A program made the translations under genes and the position numbers. A stretch of 64,000 nt of DNA from Baylisascaris procyonis (Eukaryota > Nematoda > Chromadorea > Rhabditida > Ascarididae): positions 5,878,501 to 5,942,500 of the forward strand of contig JAZARR010000082.1 in assembly GCA_037389465.1 (NCBI GenBank). Reading direction: 5' to 3'. Below are positions 1 to 10,981 of the stretch, piece after piece. Position 1 is the first letter of the stretch; each line of letters starts with the position of its first letter. The notes under the pieces were generated by a model. It ran no database searches and had not been told where the DNA came from. It worked only from the letters and a program-made list of their open reading frames with translations.

Positions 1-37
1 TTGTATTTGAAAAGTTTGCAATTTTTTTTTAAAGAAA

Positions 38-235
38 ATGGAATGCATGAAGTTTCACGTTTCGGATGCTAACCAACAAGACAACATCGAATCAAGCGAA
101 AAACTTATCGAAGTTGAAAGCCAACAAGAAGGCATATCAAATATTCAATCCTCAACCGGAAATGAAACAGAATCGGAAAATCCATGCAACGATAAATCCT
201 CTTTGGATACTGATACACCTCTAGTGGGAAATGAT
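38..235 (+). CDS. BED-protein exon 1: acidic N-terminal region
   Basis: The exon encodes 66 residues starting MECMKFHV, rich in Glu, Gln, Ser and Asn and with no recognised domain. The donor is GAT|GTATGT, phase 0. The start could be ATG 38 or ATG 47. A T-tract followed by AAAG just upstream could be a trans- or cis-splice acceptor, so initiation here is likely but not certain. Confidence 0.65.
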
Positions 236-541
236 GTATGTTTTCACATATATTTTTTTTAAATTTTCTGATTGTAAGATTCATCGCTCACTTATAGATT
301 TATTCTTTTTCTTCCCCGAAAGTTATATTTATCTCCGTAGGAGAATTTAGGTTGAAATAAATTAACTATATTATTACTTTGATTGACAAAATATCTCACT
401 AATAATAAGCAATGCTGATAAAATACCTACTATGTGCCTTTACTGAAATACCTTAAAAATTAAAATGCCAGTCTTTACAATTCCCTTAAATTTTCATTTC
501 TTTTTCCATAATTTTGATAATTTTGTCTGTTCGTTTTTTTG

Positions 542-576
<35 letters not shown>

Positions 577-3500
577 TTTGTTTGTTTGTTTAATATTATT
601 TGAAATGATTGTTGATATTTGAGGTGGAAAGCGAAGTAAGAGTTACGATGCCAATGGTCGTTAAAGAGGAGCCAATTAATGATTTTAGTGTAATACAAGC
701 TATATTGGGTTTGAATCACTCTCTTGCTGCAGCCGATAGTTCTTCGGTTTCTTCAGATTATTTAGATCATCGAGGACGACCTCGAGGTTTGTAATTTTTT
801 TTTAATATGGTGCCTCGCTCTCTTTTTGCTTTTATTAGATTGAGTACTTTTTAATATTTGGCATTGATTTTTTATATTGCTGTTGCTTTTTGCAGAAATA
901 TTTTGCGATCATCGATAGAAATAATATTCAGCAATGATTTTTTGATTATTTTATGATTGTCTTTCTTTGACAATAAAATCATTTTAGAATAGGAAAAACA
1001 TTTACAGTTTTATTGAAACTATCGTCATTTAATTCGTATAAAAATAAATGAAATCAGTTATGCTCAACAAGAAAACGAGTGTGCGAGTAATAATCCAAGT
1101 TGTGGAAGGGGAAGGGTTGATGTTATGTTTCATCTTCAGTGTTGTTATTTTGAGGTCCAAAGCATCCGGTATGGACGTTTTTCAAGTTAAAGAAAACCCA
1201 TGGGCCAACAATGGGTTATATGTGTGAACTATGTGGGGGATCGTTTTCCGGTGCAGCGAATACGACAAATGCAGCAAAGCATCTCAGATGTCGTCATAAG
1301 GCCGAATATGCACAATATGTGGAGATGCATGAGAGTGCTAAACGAGGCGCATTTGTCGGCGATTTGCATGAATCTCTTCGTAAAGTGAGTTAATTATGCA
1401 TTCTGTCAATTTGCTTAAATTACCTACCTATATTTATTTCCTTATGCAAATTTATACGATTTCACTAGCAGTTTCGGTTGTCGAGAAATGTTCTTTTGAA
1501 CGATTTAATTTGAAAGTTTTTTTGATGCCGAAACTTTATTGCTGCTTCTAACCGGAGGAATATATTTGTCACTGATAAGCTTCTTAAATTATATAACATT
1601 TTCTCGTAAGTGGTTGTTCATAAAACCGCTTAGTCTTTCGATCGTACTTAATGCGTCGCATGTTTCTGTTAAGTATATCTAGACTACAATTCTTATTTTT
1701 GCTTGTTTTATTGATTTCTAAATTGGTGTCGATAATTTGGATCTTCGAAACTTTTGCTTATTTATGCATTCTGGTAGATCATCGATCATTTCAACGATTA
1801 CTCATAGATTCAATAAATTTTTGATGAGAATTTTTCCGACATCATTTTTTTAGAACTTTTTTTGCAATTAATCAATTATAGGTGATCTGTTGGTTATGCG
1901 TAAACATATTGATCTGTTGGTTACACATATACACATATTGTTGTCTATCAAATAGTTTATATGGGGACTGTAGTTTAGAGATCGACAACATTTTAGTTGC
2001 TAGGTATATTTGCGCTTGCTAATTAAGCTTTCATTTCAAGTATGAGTTCATATCCAGATGTGACTAGATGTCTTTCTACCTGCAGATAATGATGAGAGGT
2101 AGAGCAAAAAGGTTGGCGACTCAGTTGGGTGGAATCACATTGCCGTCGACGAACTTAGGTGGGACGGAATTCGATGAGTGGAAAAGAGACGAACGTTAGT
2201 AATTAGTTTTTTTTTTTTTCTATACTTTATTTAATTATTGCAAGTTGCATTTTGATCTAAACGTTGGCGTTGACTGAGATATTGTTACTACAGTTTAAAT
2301 AGGGAAACCTAACCGTATAGGCGATTCAAGCGAATCGAATAAGCTTTTGATTTCCATATTACCTCCTTGTTGGTTTAATAATTGAGTTATTAGGTTGTTG
2401 AAGTTATCTTAACTGTACATAAAATACGTAAAGGCATATATTGTATCGCAATATGCAACAAAACTGCATAGTTGAAGCAAGAGGGTTTCGAAATGAAACG
2501 AATTGTCAAATAAGAAAGTTTTTCTCGTGATTTTGGATTGGAGAGTATAGCAAAGTGGATGCTTATATTATGCTTTTTGATTTAAAGAAATTTTATGATT
2601 GCGCTGCCTTATCGAATGAGTTTAGCGGAATAGTCGAAACGATTTGAGATCGTGTCCTGCAGTCTTCATTTTGCATTAAGTTCGGGCATAGAATATGTGA
2701 TTCGTTTGGTCTATCCTTGTCTAAAATATATATGAGAAAGACAAAGTTGCTGTTGGTAGAAACCTCTAGTGACCAACGTATAAGTTGCTGATTTACCTAG
2801 AAACTGCAGATGGGATATGGCCAAGTAATTTCAGAGTCATCAAAAGTCATGGCTTATCTTTTTTTGTGTTTAAAAAGATATTTATTATCCTTGCATAGGT
2901 ATCTTTTCCTTTTTGTGATTGTTTAGATGCTGTTATTTGTTTGTTGGTGGTTTACTTGATGAATGTTAGGGAGGTGTTTAGCTGCATTGGAGGTGGCATC
3001 TTCGAGTTCACAATCGTGTGTTTCGCCAATGGAATCTATGAATGTCAACGATCAGTCCAGGAAATCCTCGGCTTTACCAAAATCACCGAATGTTAGTAAT
3101 TCGTTTATTTCCTGTCGAGGTTTTTCGGCATCATTTAAAGAAGTAGACCAAAAGTGCCAGTTGGTTGGCACACGCTTCACCTTTGTGAAAATTTTCATCT
3201 ACAATTTTTGCTTTTTTTGCTACATTTTTGCAGTAAAATTGCAGCTGCTTCGTACCGTCAATTTCTATCTTCCGAATTTCTTGGCCGCATGGCTGTTCTG
3301 TTTTTATTGTAGTGGAGATTGTTTAGATTGTTATAGCTAAGCATGGTCTATTCAGATGCAATCGAAGATTATGTCGGTATTGCCATCACTGCATGCCTCA
3401 ACTCCGCGCCAGAGCACTTCAACGACTGAAGATAGCAGCCCGGAGGACAGTATTAAGAAGCCTCGGTAGGTAATCTATGTGCTTGCTTATTGTAGTTGTG

Positions 3501-4782
3501 TATGTATATTTTGAGCAAGAAAATGTGAGAAAAGCTTTTTGTGATGATGATTTGAAATATTTATGCAATTAGTTATATCGAAAATTTGAATATTGAATAT
3601 TTGAATTTATTCGAATATTTTATTAATAATTAAATGCTTCTTTATTTAAAGACACTTTAAAATATGTGCTCCAAAATTATCCTTGAGTAGAATGGTGTTG
3701 ATGGTTTTATTTTTGAGATATAAACTTTGCAAGTTTTGTTTATTCATTTCTTAATGAGAGTAGAGGCGAGGAAGTACTAAGTTGTAATAATCGCTAGATA
3801 CTTAATATTGTGCTATGAATTAACCAATTTCTTTATTGAATTAATTTTATGACAAGGAAAACTTTTGATGTTTTTGATTTTCTACGGGTGGTTTTGTTTA
3901 CTCGAAATACCAAATGTAAACTCTTAGTCCAGAGTAATCGAGCTCACAATTTTTATTCAATAGTTGTAATAGTTGTAGTAGATTCACATAAGTGACACCC
4001 GGTGAGTGTTTCGTTTACATACACCGATATTTGTTGCTGCTATTATTTATATGTGAATTAATTTTATTTAGGGTTTTTTTTTTGGGAATGTTTTTTTTTT
4101 TTAGTTCTTTGAGAATTTTTTAATTAAAGTTCTTGGCAGAAAAAATTGAACGAAATGATATAATTTAAAAAATATTTGTTTAAAAAAATAGAATGGTGGA
4201 AAAAATTTTTGATGCTTAGATTGAGTACGCTATCTGATGTAAATGATGGTATCAATACGACGTTCATCGAACAGATGCAATCATTTCTACGGAACTATAA
4301 GAATTTGGAAACAGAGGTTCGCATTCGTAAATTTTTTTTTTATTTGTTTGTGGTTTTTGCATTTTTTATTTGTAGTATTGGAAAAAATAGTTTTATCGCT
4401 GAATGTTGTCTTAGTATTGAATTTCTGAAATTTTGACTTGCTGTGTTGAAATTAAGGATTTTTATGATTTTATAAATGAGAAAACATGAAAAAGTTGAAT
4501 AATTTTTATTGATTTATTCCTAATATGAACCTTATAGTTCTTAGATTTTAATGAAATTTGACCTAATCGATCATTATTGATTATGCAAATGAAATATTTA
4601 TTATTGAAGAAAATAATAAAAGAATAGAATTTTTTTAGTGTCGAAATTTACGCTTTGAATTATGTGCAAAGGATGAGCAAATCGCCGCATTACGACTTCA
4701 ATTATTACGTGAAAGGAATAAACGTGAGAATGCACTACTCGTTGTTCAACATGCATTGCTGGACAATGATAGACAGGAGTGA
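38..4782 (+). CDS. BED-type zinc-finger protein with C-terminal coiled coil (eight-exon gene model)
   Basis: Exons are 38-235, 624-786, 1155-1384, 2086-2194, 2970-3091, 3356-3465, 4220-4316 and 4639-4782. The phases join without a stop and give 390 residues. Residues about 124-172 form a BED finger: Trp127 and Phe129/130, Cys144-x2-Cys147, then His163-x4-His168. Residues 1-120 are acidic and polar and include VVKEEP, a sumoylation-type motif (psi-K-x-E). Residues about 240-310 are Ser/Pro-rich with an IKKPR basic patch. Residues about 318-388 are a heptad-rich coiled coil. BED fingers are a known DNA-binding fold in chromatin and transcription factors and in transposase-derived proteins; a nuclear DNA-binding role here is inference. 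The first ATG has an in-frame stop at 8-10 upstream, but a possible acceptor (AAAG at 31-34) lies between, so exon 1 could also be internal and the gene may begin outside the window. No C. elegans ortholog is assigned. Confidence 0.8.
236..623 (+). other. BED-gene intron 1 with a TTTA microsatellite
   Basis: This AT-rich intron starts GTATGT and ends TTTGAG. Bases about 542-590 are a TTTA tandem run passing into TTTG. An isolated TGATTGACA (380-388) resembles a PBX-MEIS composite site; it is a chance-level match on its own. Nothing else is seen. Confidence 0.6.
624..786 (+). CDS. BED-protein exon 2
   Basis: Entered in phase 0 after ATTTGAG. It encodes VESEVRVTMPMVVKEEPIND and continues to SDYLDHRGRPR, leaving in phase 1 at CGAG|GTTTGT. 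VVKEEP is a sumoylation-type motif common in transcription regulators. The exon is hydrophilic and immediately precedes the BED finger. Confidence 0.75.
1155..1384 (+). CDS. BED-protein exon 3: BED zinc finger
   Basis: The acceptor is TTTTGAG and the donor AAA|GTGAGT. The exon encodes GPKHPVWTFFKLKK, then CELCGGSF and AAKHLRCRHKAEY. The aromatic W..F pair, the C-x2-C and the H-x4-H in this order and spacing define a BED finger. The tail (YVEMHESAKRGAFVGDLHES) is predicted helical. This exon is the strongest evidence for the function of the gene. Confidence 0.88.
2086..2194 (+). CDS. BED-protein exon 4
   Basis: Follows a clean TACCTGCAG acceptor in phase 0. It encodes IMMRGRAKRLATQLGG and then a short acidic end (EFDEWKRDE), leaving in phase 1 at GAAC|GTTAGT. 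The basic stretch RGRAKR may help DNA binding or nuclear import (inference). Confidence 0.72.
2970..3091 (+). CDS. BED-protein exon 5: Ser-rich linker
   Basis: The acceptor is ATGTTAG; phase 1 joins exon 4 as an Arg codon. It encodes RCLAALEVASSSSQ and a Ser/Pro linker ending ALPKSPN, then the donor AAT|GTTAGT. The frame stays open past the donor to 3340, but that part becomes Phe/Cys-rich intron-like sequence, so the donor is placed at 3092. Confidence 0.7.
3356..3465 (+). CDS. BED-protein exon 6: Ser/Thr linker with basic patch
   Basis: The acceptor CTATTCAG is a strong nematode-type site. It encodes MQSKIMSVLPSLHASTPR and then SPEDSIKKPR. It leaves in phase 2 at CTCG|GTAGGT; using the GT four bases later would put a TAG in frame, which fixes this donor. 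Confidence 0.72.
4220..4316 (+). CDS. BED-protein exon 7: start of coiled coil
   Basis: It encodes RLSTLSDVNDGINTTFIEQM and then QSFLRNYKNLETE. Only the phase-0 end at GAG|GTTCGC keeps the next exon open. The nearby, better-looking GTAAAT (4327) leads to an early stop in exon 8. GTTCGC is an unusual donor. Confidence 0.65.
4639..4782 (+). CDS. BED-protein exon 8: end of coiled coil and stop
   Basis: Acceptor TTTTTTTAG, phase 0. It encodes CRNLRFELCAKDEQIAALRL and continues through LLRERNKRENALLVVQHALL to a TGA at 4780-4782. Regular Leu/Ile heptads with many Glu, Arg and Lys indicate a coiled coil, probably for dimerisation (inference). Confidence 0.75.
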   Translation, partial: CRNLRFELCAKDEQIAALRLQLLRERNKRENALLVVQHALLDNDRQE

Positions 4783-4826
4783 GAATTCATTTCTTGGAGT
4801 ATCACATAAGGGGCTAATTGTGATGG

Positions 4827-4867
4827 AATAAAGAGAGAAGACGAAATGATTAGCTCATGACAATAAA
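4827..4867 (+). terminator. Poly(A) signals of the BED-protein gene
   Basis: Two canonical AATAAA hexamers lie at 4827-4832 and 4862-4867, 45 and 80 bases after the stop codon. Either could direct 3' end formation. Confidence 0.6.
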
Positions 4868-7016
4868 TACTAAGTTATGATTTATAAGGAAAGTAGCAAA
4901 GAACGAACAATTCATTCTCATTGAACCTTCCAGGTAGCATTAGCATAGTGAAGTGATACGGACTGAGGATTTTCAACAGGAAGGTGCGAAAAGTGAAGGA
5001 CATTTGAGGGTCTTAGTGTATTTAATGAAGGATCTATTAGTATGAGAATGTGAGCTTCAAGAAATTTGTGCCTTGCTTGTATATTATTATGGTTGAATTC
5101 TTGCTTTTTTGTAATATTTCTTGTCGATGTTGTAAATTAATGAAATTTTATAATATTATAAGACCAAATATTATTAATATTGCTATAAGATCGATCGGAG
5201 GACCGGAGTACTAAAGTATGTAAAATGCATTTATTGGTGGTGTTGTATGAAATCGTAGAAATAGCGTCGAGATGAGCGTTATTCTTAGTTATTTGTGTAA
5301 TGAAGTACATAATGCAGAAGTGAAAGACGTTGAGTAGTATTTGAAGTTTCTCCGGTGATTCGTGTTTGTTTTTTTGTTTTTTTTTTTAATTTTTTTTTTT
5401 TAAATACTAGAACAACAAAGTATGGACATTATAGAATAATTGTTTGGAAATATAATTACTTGGTTTGCTTTAATAGAAGATAGGGACCGGAAGTGGAAAA
5501 GTTTTGTGCTGCATATTTCGTTTATCAGTTTTTACTTAATCGTAAACTAATCAGGAGAAGTATGACTCAAAAATAATTAACAGCTCTGAAATGGAATAGT
5601 TTGTCGTCGTATGACTCCGAGGTGGAGTAATTTATCATCATATGGCTCCGAGGTGGAGGAATTCACCGTCATATGAAGTGGAGAGTTTTTATATTATTTA
5701 AGTGGATTTCTACAATTTGAGCCGGAGACTGACGAGGGGGATGGAAGTCCACTGTACTCCAATTTCTGGGGCTAATTTCTGTTCTAATTAATTTTTTTCC
5801 TTTTTTCAAAAATTAATCCAAAGCTTTTTAAGAATATTGTTTTTATAAAACAAATTCGCTGATCGTATTCAACTGCTTATGGTTTCTCTTAAAAAATATT
5901 TATTTTTTTCATGACCATGAGAATTTGAAATGGGCGAAGTGCATATTATCTTTCAGATTTTTGCTTCGTTTCTCTTTATAATCGATGCTAACTACTCTTG
6001 TTGTGTTTAGAATATGTTGATTTAAATTTTTTTTATTGCCAGTTAAATTTCTATCTATTATTGTTCTATATTAGCAGCTATAAGAAAGCATAGCCGGGTG
6101 TGCGCGCAATTAGATAGTTTAAATCCGAATTGCGTATCAATCTTTTTTTAACATTAGAAAGCCGCTGTTTGTTTTTTTTTTTTTTTTTTTGAATAACATA
6201 TTGCATAGTGCCCCTTACAAGCTATCATTTTATGATTATCGTTGCACGTGAAGAAGCGTCTGAGTTGACCGTTGTCGAATCGTAAGCTCAATGGTGTGTT
6301 GATATGAATCGAGCGCCAAATATCGAATATATAAATGTGTGAAACATTAGGCGCCAATAAGTTGTTATGCAAGACTCCCCTCCCTCTCTGCCCCCACCCC
6401 TTCTCTTTGTCTTTTTAACTTCCAGAGATTATAAGCACTTCTTGGGAATTTATGGATTAGCATTTAGAGAGCTGCGATCCATGATCGCTACTTGTATTTT
6501 TCGCTCGTATTGCAATGAAGCCAGATGTTGTTTTTTTTTTTTTTTTTTTTTTTGAGGCTTTGTGATTTTTGTATGTCATTGCATTGTAAGAGAGGAGTAA
6601 TATGAAATTCGTATTTTGTACGCTATATGCTGTGCTATCTATCTTTAATTCGGGTTCAATTTTGCACTTGTAACGTTATTGATATAGAAATCTTAGTGAT
6701 AGGGCACAGGATAACTGTTAATATACGACGCCACTTATTAACAAATTTTCATCATTTTATGCATTCTTCTAAGCTAAAAATTTGGATATTATAAGTCAAA
6801 GCAAAAAATTTGCATATTATGGGTGTGAGGTTTTGCATTTTATTATATTATATCTATCAGATAATGCTAAGCTGCTATATGTTGATATTTGCGTTTTTCT
6901 ACACATTAAGAAAATATGTTGTTGTTGTTGTTTCCTATTTGATGGCCTTTTTTATTGAAATAAATAATCTCGTTTTTAATCCGTTTACATAATCACTTTA
7001 TTACAGAAGATCATTT
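4868..7016. other. Intergenic DNA with poly(T) tracts and a 31-bp tandem repeat
   Basis: No convincing gene is seen. The stretch holds three 31-bp tandem units (5584-5676) and two long T tracts (T19 at 6172-6190 and T23 at 6531-6553) about 360 bases apart. Open frames here are short and rich in Phe, Ile and Tyr, as expected of AT-rich noncoding sequence. Confidence 0.6.
5584..5676 (+). repeat. Three tandem 31-bp units
   Basis: The units are 5584-5614, 5615-5645 and 5646-5676. Units 2 and 3 both start CTCCGAGGTGGAG and all end in a TCRTCRTATGA-like block. CTCC...GGAG can pair over a 5-base loop, so each unit can form a small hairpin. A partial fourth unit (AGTGGAG) follows. The unit length is not a multiple of three, so it is not a protein repeat. 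Confidence 0.8.
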
Positions 7017-7337
7017 CTATTTTATTACAGAATTATTTTCACTTTTGGCAGACGTTATCTGATCAACAATTTGTCGGAGGGGGGTGATCTTCGAAAATCT
7101 TCGAAACTGATGGTGTGATGTGCTTTCTAGAGGTATACTTTTTGGTAGATGTTCTACGGCCGACGTTCCAGTTATTTCGGTTGAAACCCGTTTTTCATAG
7201 TTCAGCATTTTTGGCGATACCTTTTTATCTCTTAGTTGAATTTCTTGTTCTACTTCACCTGCTGTCTTTGCGAGAGCCTCGATAAGCTGATCACAAATAT
7301 GCGCATGCCTGGTCACTTTTCTTTGAAATTCGGGAAA
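7017..7337 (-). CDS. Possible minus-strand terminal exon, unknown hydrophilic protein
   Basis: On the minus strand an open frame of about 100 codons reads DQLIEALAKTAGEVEQEIQL, then DKKVSPKMLNYEKRV, and ends SAKSENNSVIK before a TAG. The composition (Glu, Lys, Gln, Ser, Thr, with a helical N-terminal part) is more protein-like than other open frames nearby. There is no ATG near its left end (first in-frame ATG at 7208), so it would need to be an internal or terminal exon; a weak acceptor TTTCAAAG lies at its start. Its first ~11 codons fall inside the tandem repeat described next, so repeat copies carry the same opening codons. No family is recognised. A chance frame is quite possible. Confidence 0.3.
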   Translation of the reverse strand, partial: FPEFQRKVTRHAHICDQLIEALAKTAGEVEQEIQLRDKKVSPKMLNYEKRVSTEITGTSAVEHLPKSIPLESTSHHQFRRFSKITPLRQIVDQITSAKSENNSVIK

Positions 7338-8432
7338 TATTAATTACACAATTTGTGCTTTCTATAGAAATCTACCGTAATTGAGATTTCGGAATTTTTT
7401 TCTCGCCTACGGATAGACGTATGGAATAGCGGTTTGGTTCTTTCAACACAGCATTGAAAGCTCTATCAAACTGTATATAACTTGTTTATTTCGGAACAAA
7501 AGTTGAAAACCGAATCCACCGGCCGGATTTTCTGAATTCTCGATTTTGGCGATTTTGGGGGTTCTCGTTCTCTGCCTGTATCCCATATCGGAATGAACGG
7601 TCTTCATATTTGTGGTGTACTCGGCGAGACCTCTCCAACGATGTATAGATGACGGCCCAAGAACGAACAGAACCCGGGAAAAAAATTCCCGAAATTCGTA
7701 ATTTTTCGATCGTGAGGGGGTAGCAGGGGAAAATTTTGAAAAATACTTTTTATTTCCAATTCCGGCGATTTTGGTATTGATCGATAGCACTGTGTAAGCT
7801 GATCATAAATATGTGCATGCCTGGTCACTTTTCTTTGAAATCCGGGAAATATTAATTACAGAATTTGTGCTTTCTATAGAAATCTACTGTAGTTGAGAAG
7901 ATTTTGGAATTTTTCTCTCCTATGGATAGGCGTATGGAACAAGGGCTTGCTTCTTTCATTACAGCTTTGAAAGCTCTATCGAACGATGTATAACTTGTTA
8001 TATTTCGGAACAAAAGTTGAAAACCGAATCCACCGGTCGGAATTCCTGAAATCTCGATTTTGGCGATTTTGGGGTTCTAGTTCTCAGCCTGTATCCCATA
8101 TCGGGACAAATGGTCTTTATATTTGTGGTGCACTCGGCGAGACCTCTCAAACGGTGTGTAGGCGACGGCCCAAGAACGAACACAACCCTAGAAAAAAATA
8201 CCGGAAATTCGTAATTTTGCGATCGTAAGGGGAAATTTTGCGATCGTACGGGGAAATTTTGAAAAAATACTTTTTATTTCCAATTCCGGCGATTTTGGTA
8301 TTGATCGATAGCACTGTGTAAGCTGATCACAAATATGCGCATGCCTGATCACTTTTCTTTGAAATTCGGGAAATATTAATTACACAATTTATGCTTTCTA
8401 TACAAATCTACCGTAGTTGAGAAGATTTTGGA
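7284..8432. repeat. Direct tandem repeat, ~0.5-kb unit, two full copies and a partial third
   Basis: Copy A is 7284-7795, copy B 7796-8319 and partial copy C 8320 to about 8432. Each begins AAGCTGATCA, followed by AATATGYGCATGCCTGRTCA, and copies A and B end TTGATCGATAGCACTGTGT. Periods are 512 and 524 bases. The difference is partly due to a 21-base duplication inside copy B (two GCGATCGTA(A/C)GGGGAAATTTT blocks around 8217-8257). The copies differ at scattered bases, so the duplication is not very recent. Confidence 0.88.
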
Positions 8433-8433
8433 A

Positions 8434-8487
8434 ATCCCTTATGATCGAAAAATTATGAATTTCGGGAATTTTTTTCCCGGATTCTGT
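8434..8487. repeat. Inverted fragment of the ~0.5-kb repeat
   Basis: This stretch is the reverse complement, with only a few mismatches, of about 7668-7720 in copy A. Both contain the GGGAATTTTTTTCCCGG core, which is itself an imperfect palindrome. It sits exactly where the third direct copy breaks off and is followed by a G-rich run (about 8500-8515). Confidence 0.8.
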
Positions 8488-8490
8488 TTT

Positions 8491-10980
8491 TTTCGGTTGG
8501 AGGGGGGGGGGGAGGAAATTGGGGAGAAAGAGAGGTGATGAGAAAAATGGCGTGTATAGCTTGTTATAACCTCATCGATCTTTGGCAATAATTATATGTA
8601 GATAAGAGCATGGGAATGACTATGACGATGTTTTGGCACATTTGAAAGATGGCCAATCTTTTCGTAGTGATATACTCTGACCCATTTCATAATCTGATCT
8701 CATGTAAACAAAATCTTTTCATCTCTTCTTCGTCTTTTCTAAGTTTATAGATTTTCCAGTTAGCGATCGAAATTTTATAATTGAAAATATCATCCATTTA
8801 TTCGAAAAATAGAAGAAATTAGAGTTTATTAAATATTCAGAAATTGTTGTAGAATTGAAAGTTTAATATTTTTCTTAGATATAAGTACCATAGATCGTTT
8901 ATGACAATGTGCCCTCTTCTTTGTGGTGTTTGTCAATACAATTATCTTATATGAAGATCAAGAAGCCTTTTTATAAGCAAATCACTTTCATCACCACATT
9001 AAGTGTCACGTCTTAGTCATTAGGAATATTGATTTTAAATTATTATTAAATAAAAGATTTTTAAGTGAAGTTATTTAAGAGAGAGTGGTAAAGTGAAAAT
9101 ATTTTAATGAGAAATAATAAATGGCAATATTTATTAGAAAATGATTAATTGTGAAAAAGTGTTGTAAATTGAACATTGTCGGCAATTCTTTTGAGCGGTT
9201 GTCAGAAGGGATTTACGAAACTACTGTATGTATACTCGATCGACACTTGAGTTGAAATGCGTCTCGATATTGAAGTGATTAGTGCACATCGAAGCGATCA
9301 ACCAAGTAAATATTAGACTCACGTTGATTGACACCCGACGTATGAACCCTCCACAAAGGGCTTCAACGATCACGTATATACGGTCGTTGTGCTTTGTAGT
9401 GCTTTTTTCGAGCTTTCTTTGAATAAGGGCTTATCTCTTTAGAGAATACTGTATTGTATATGGTAATATATCATATGCTTTATGTTTTTTTGTCCTGAAA
9501 ATCAATGAAGTTCCAATTTTGAATCTTACTTTAAACATGAAATAGGCACTAAATCATAGGGTTTCCTGTACGTAATATAGTTTCTTATGCTTTTCTACAG
9601 AACTGCTTAAGTTCAACTCTGAGGAATTTCGCTCATTTTGACAAAAGTCATTCCATAGATACGCCCAAAAGTGATGAAATATTTTACCATAATTGCGTAG
9701 GAAGAATATATCCTCTTCGTTCTATATTCGGTATCTTTAACCTTCTGAGTGTGTATCTGATATCCGAAATTTATTATTCCAATACATTTTTGTTGGGAAA
9801 GGGAGGGGATCGCTCAATATTATAAACAATGTTCTCAATAGGTAAAGAGAAAATTTCTTTTAGTAAATTACGCTAAATTTCGTTGAGTAAATTAGATCAT
9901 TTAGCTCGGAAGCTGTGGATTCATTACGCAGAGATCCATATATTATATGCATAAATAATTGTCTTTGATTTAGCAATGAGCCAGGGAACCGAAGTGAATA
10001 AGGAAGGGGTGGGGAAGAAAAGAACTCATATAAGAGAGAATATTGAAATTTCTTTTCTTATGTTACAGCCTTACGGATGGAACGATGTGCAACGCTGCTT
10101 CATACGGAAATAAATATCTGTCAACGTTTCACGTTTATTTATTTCATTAAACGACTTGTTGACATCAATGAGCCCACAATTTTCCTTTTATTACTCTTTC
10201 GAATATTCATTACATTATTATATCGGTTCTTCTTTTGCGGAAATTATACATTTGCTAATTTGAATTACATTTTAATCGACGAAAATTTCATCAATGGGAA
10301 TACGCAAAAAAAGAGTGACGTGTAGATAAGGCACACAGCTGTTACCTAATTTTTAGGTAGAATCAGTATGACCTCCTCTTCAGACCAATATATGAAGCTA
10401 ACATTTCCGAAGGAAATGGCCGCTTTATGTTCGTCTTTTTATCAACAACATATACTACAAAATATTCGCAATATGATGTTTTAATAATTTTCTATGAGTA
10501 ATTGTTTTATAATGGGAAACTGTCTTCAATACTAAGTCTTTTAATTGCTATAAATTCGGCATGAACTTCGAAGATATCGTATGTAACAGTTTACCAGAAA
10601 TAGATCGGAAAGCAAAAAGGAAATATAACAATATTTGGATGTTTTTAACTGCTTTAGTGATATCATATCATCTAGCTTTGCATTATTTATCGTTAATACC
10701 ATAATTAGCAGTGATTACGAAAAATTTTTCAACGGATCTACATAAGCTTTCCGTGGTAATTTAATATCGGACATCACAGAATGCCGCCTTTCTAAACACC
10801 TAGTTACTGTATTCGTAATAATTTACCCATCTAAATGTCATGTTAAGAAATAAAATAAGCGGATATAAAAACGATTATTAAACGCCTATAAAACGGGGCA
10901 ATTACGATCACCCCAACACCCGTAGACAATTTGCAATGGCGAACTATACTCAATGTAAATCGACGACCCTCTTGAAGAGT
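8491..10980. other. Intergenic DNA, no gene recognised
   Basis: AT-rich sequence with short random-looking frames. A TGATTGACA (9325-9333) lies in a locally GC-richer patch (about 9180-9410) that could be regulatory. The open frame near 10,077-10,324 is Phe/Ile/Leu/Tyr-rich and has no domain. Confidence 0.5.
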
Positions 10981-10981
10981 G

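Noticed and set aside
1200..1388. Frame MGQQWVICVNYVG across the BED exon
   Set aside because: Shadow of the true BED-finger frame (CELCGGSF...HLRCRH).
7986..8228. Plus-strand 80-codon frame in the tandem repeat
   Set aside because: The equivalent frame is broken in copy A by a 1-base difference (GGGGGTT against GGGGTT), so it is not maintained as protein.
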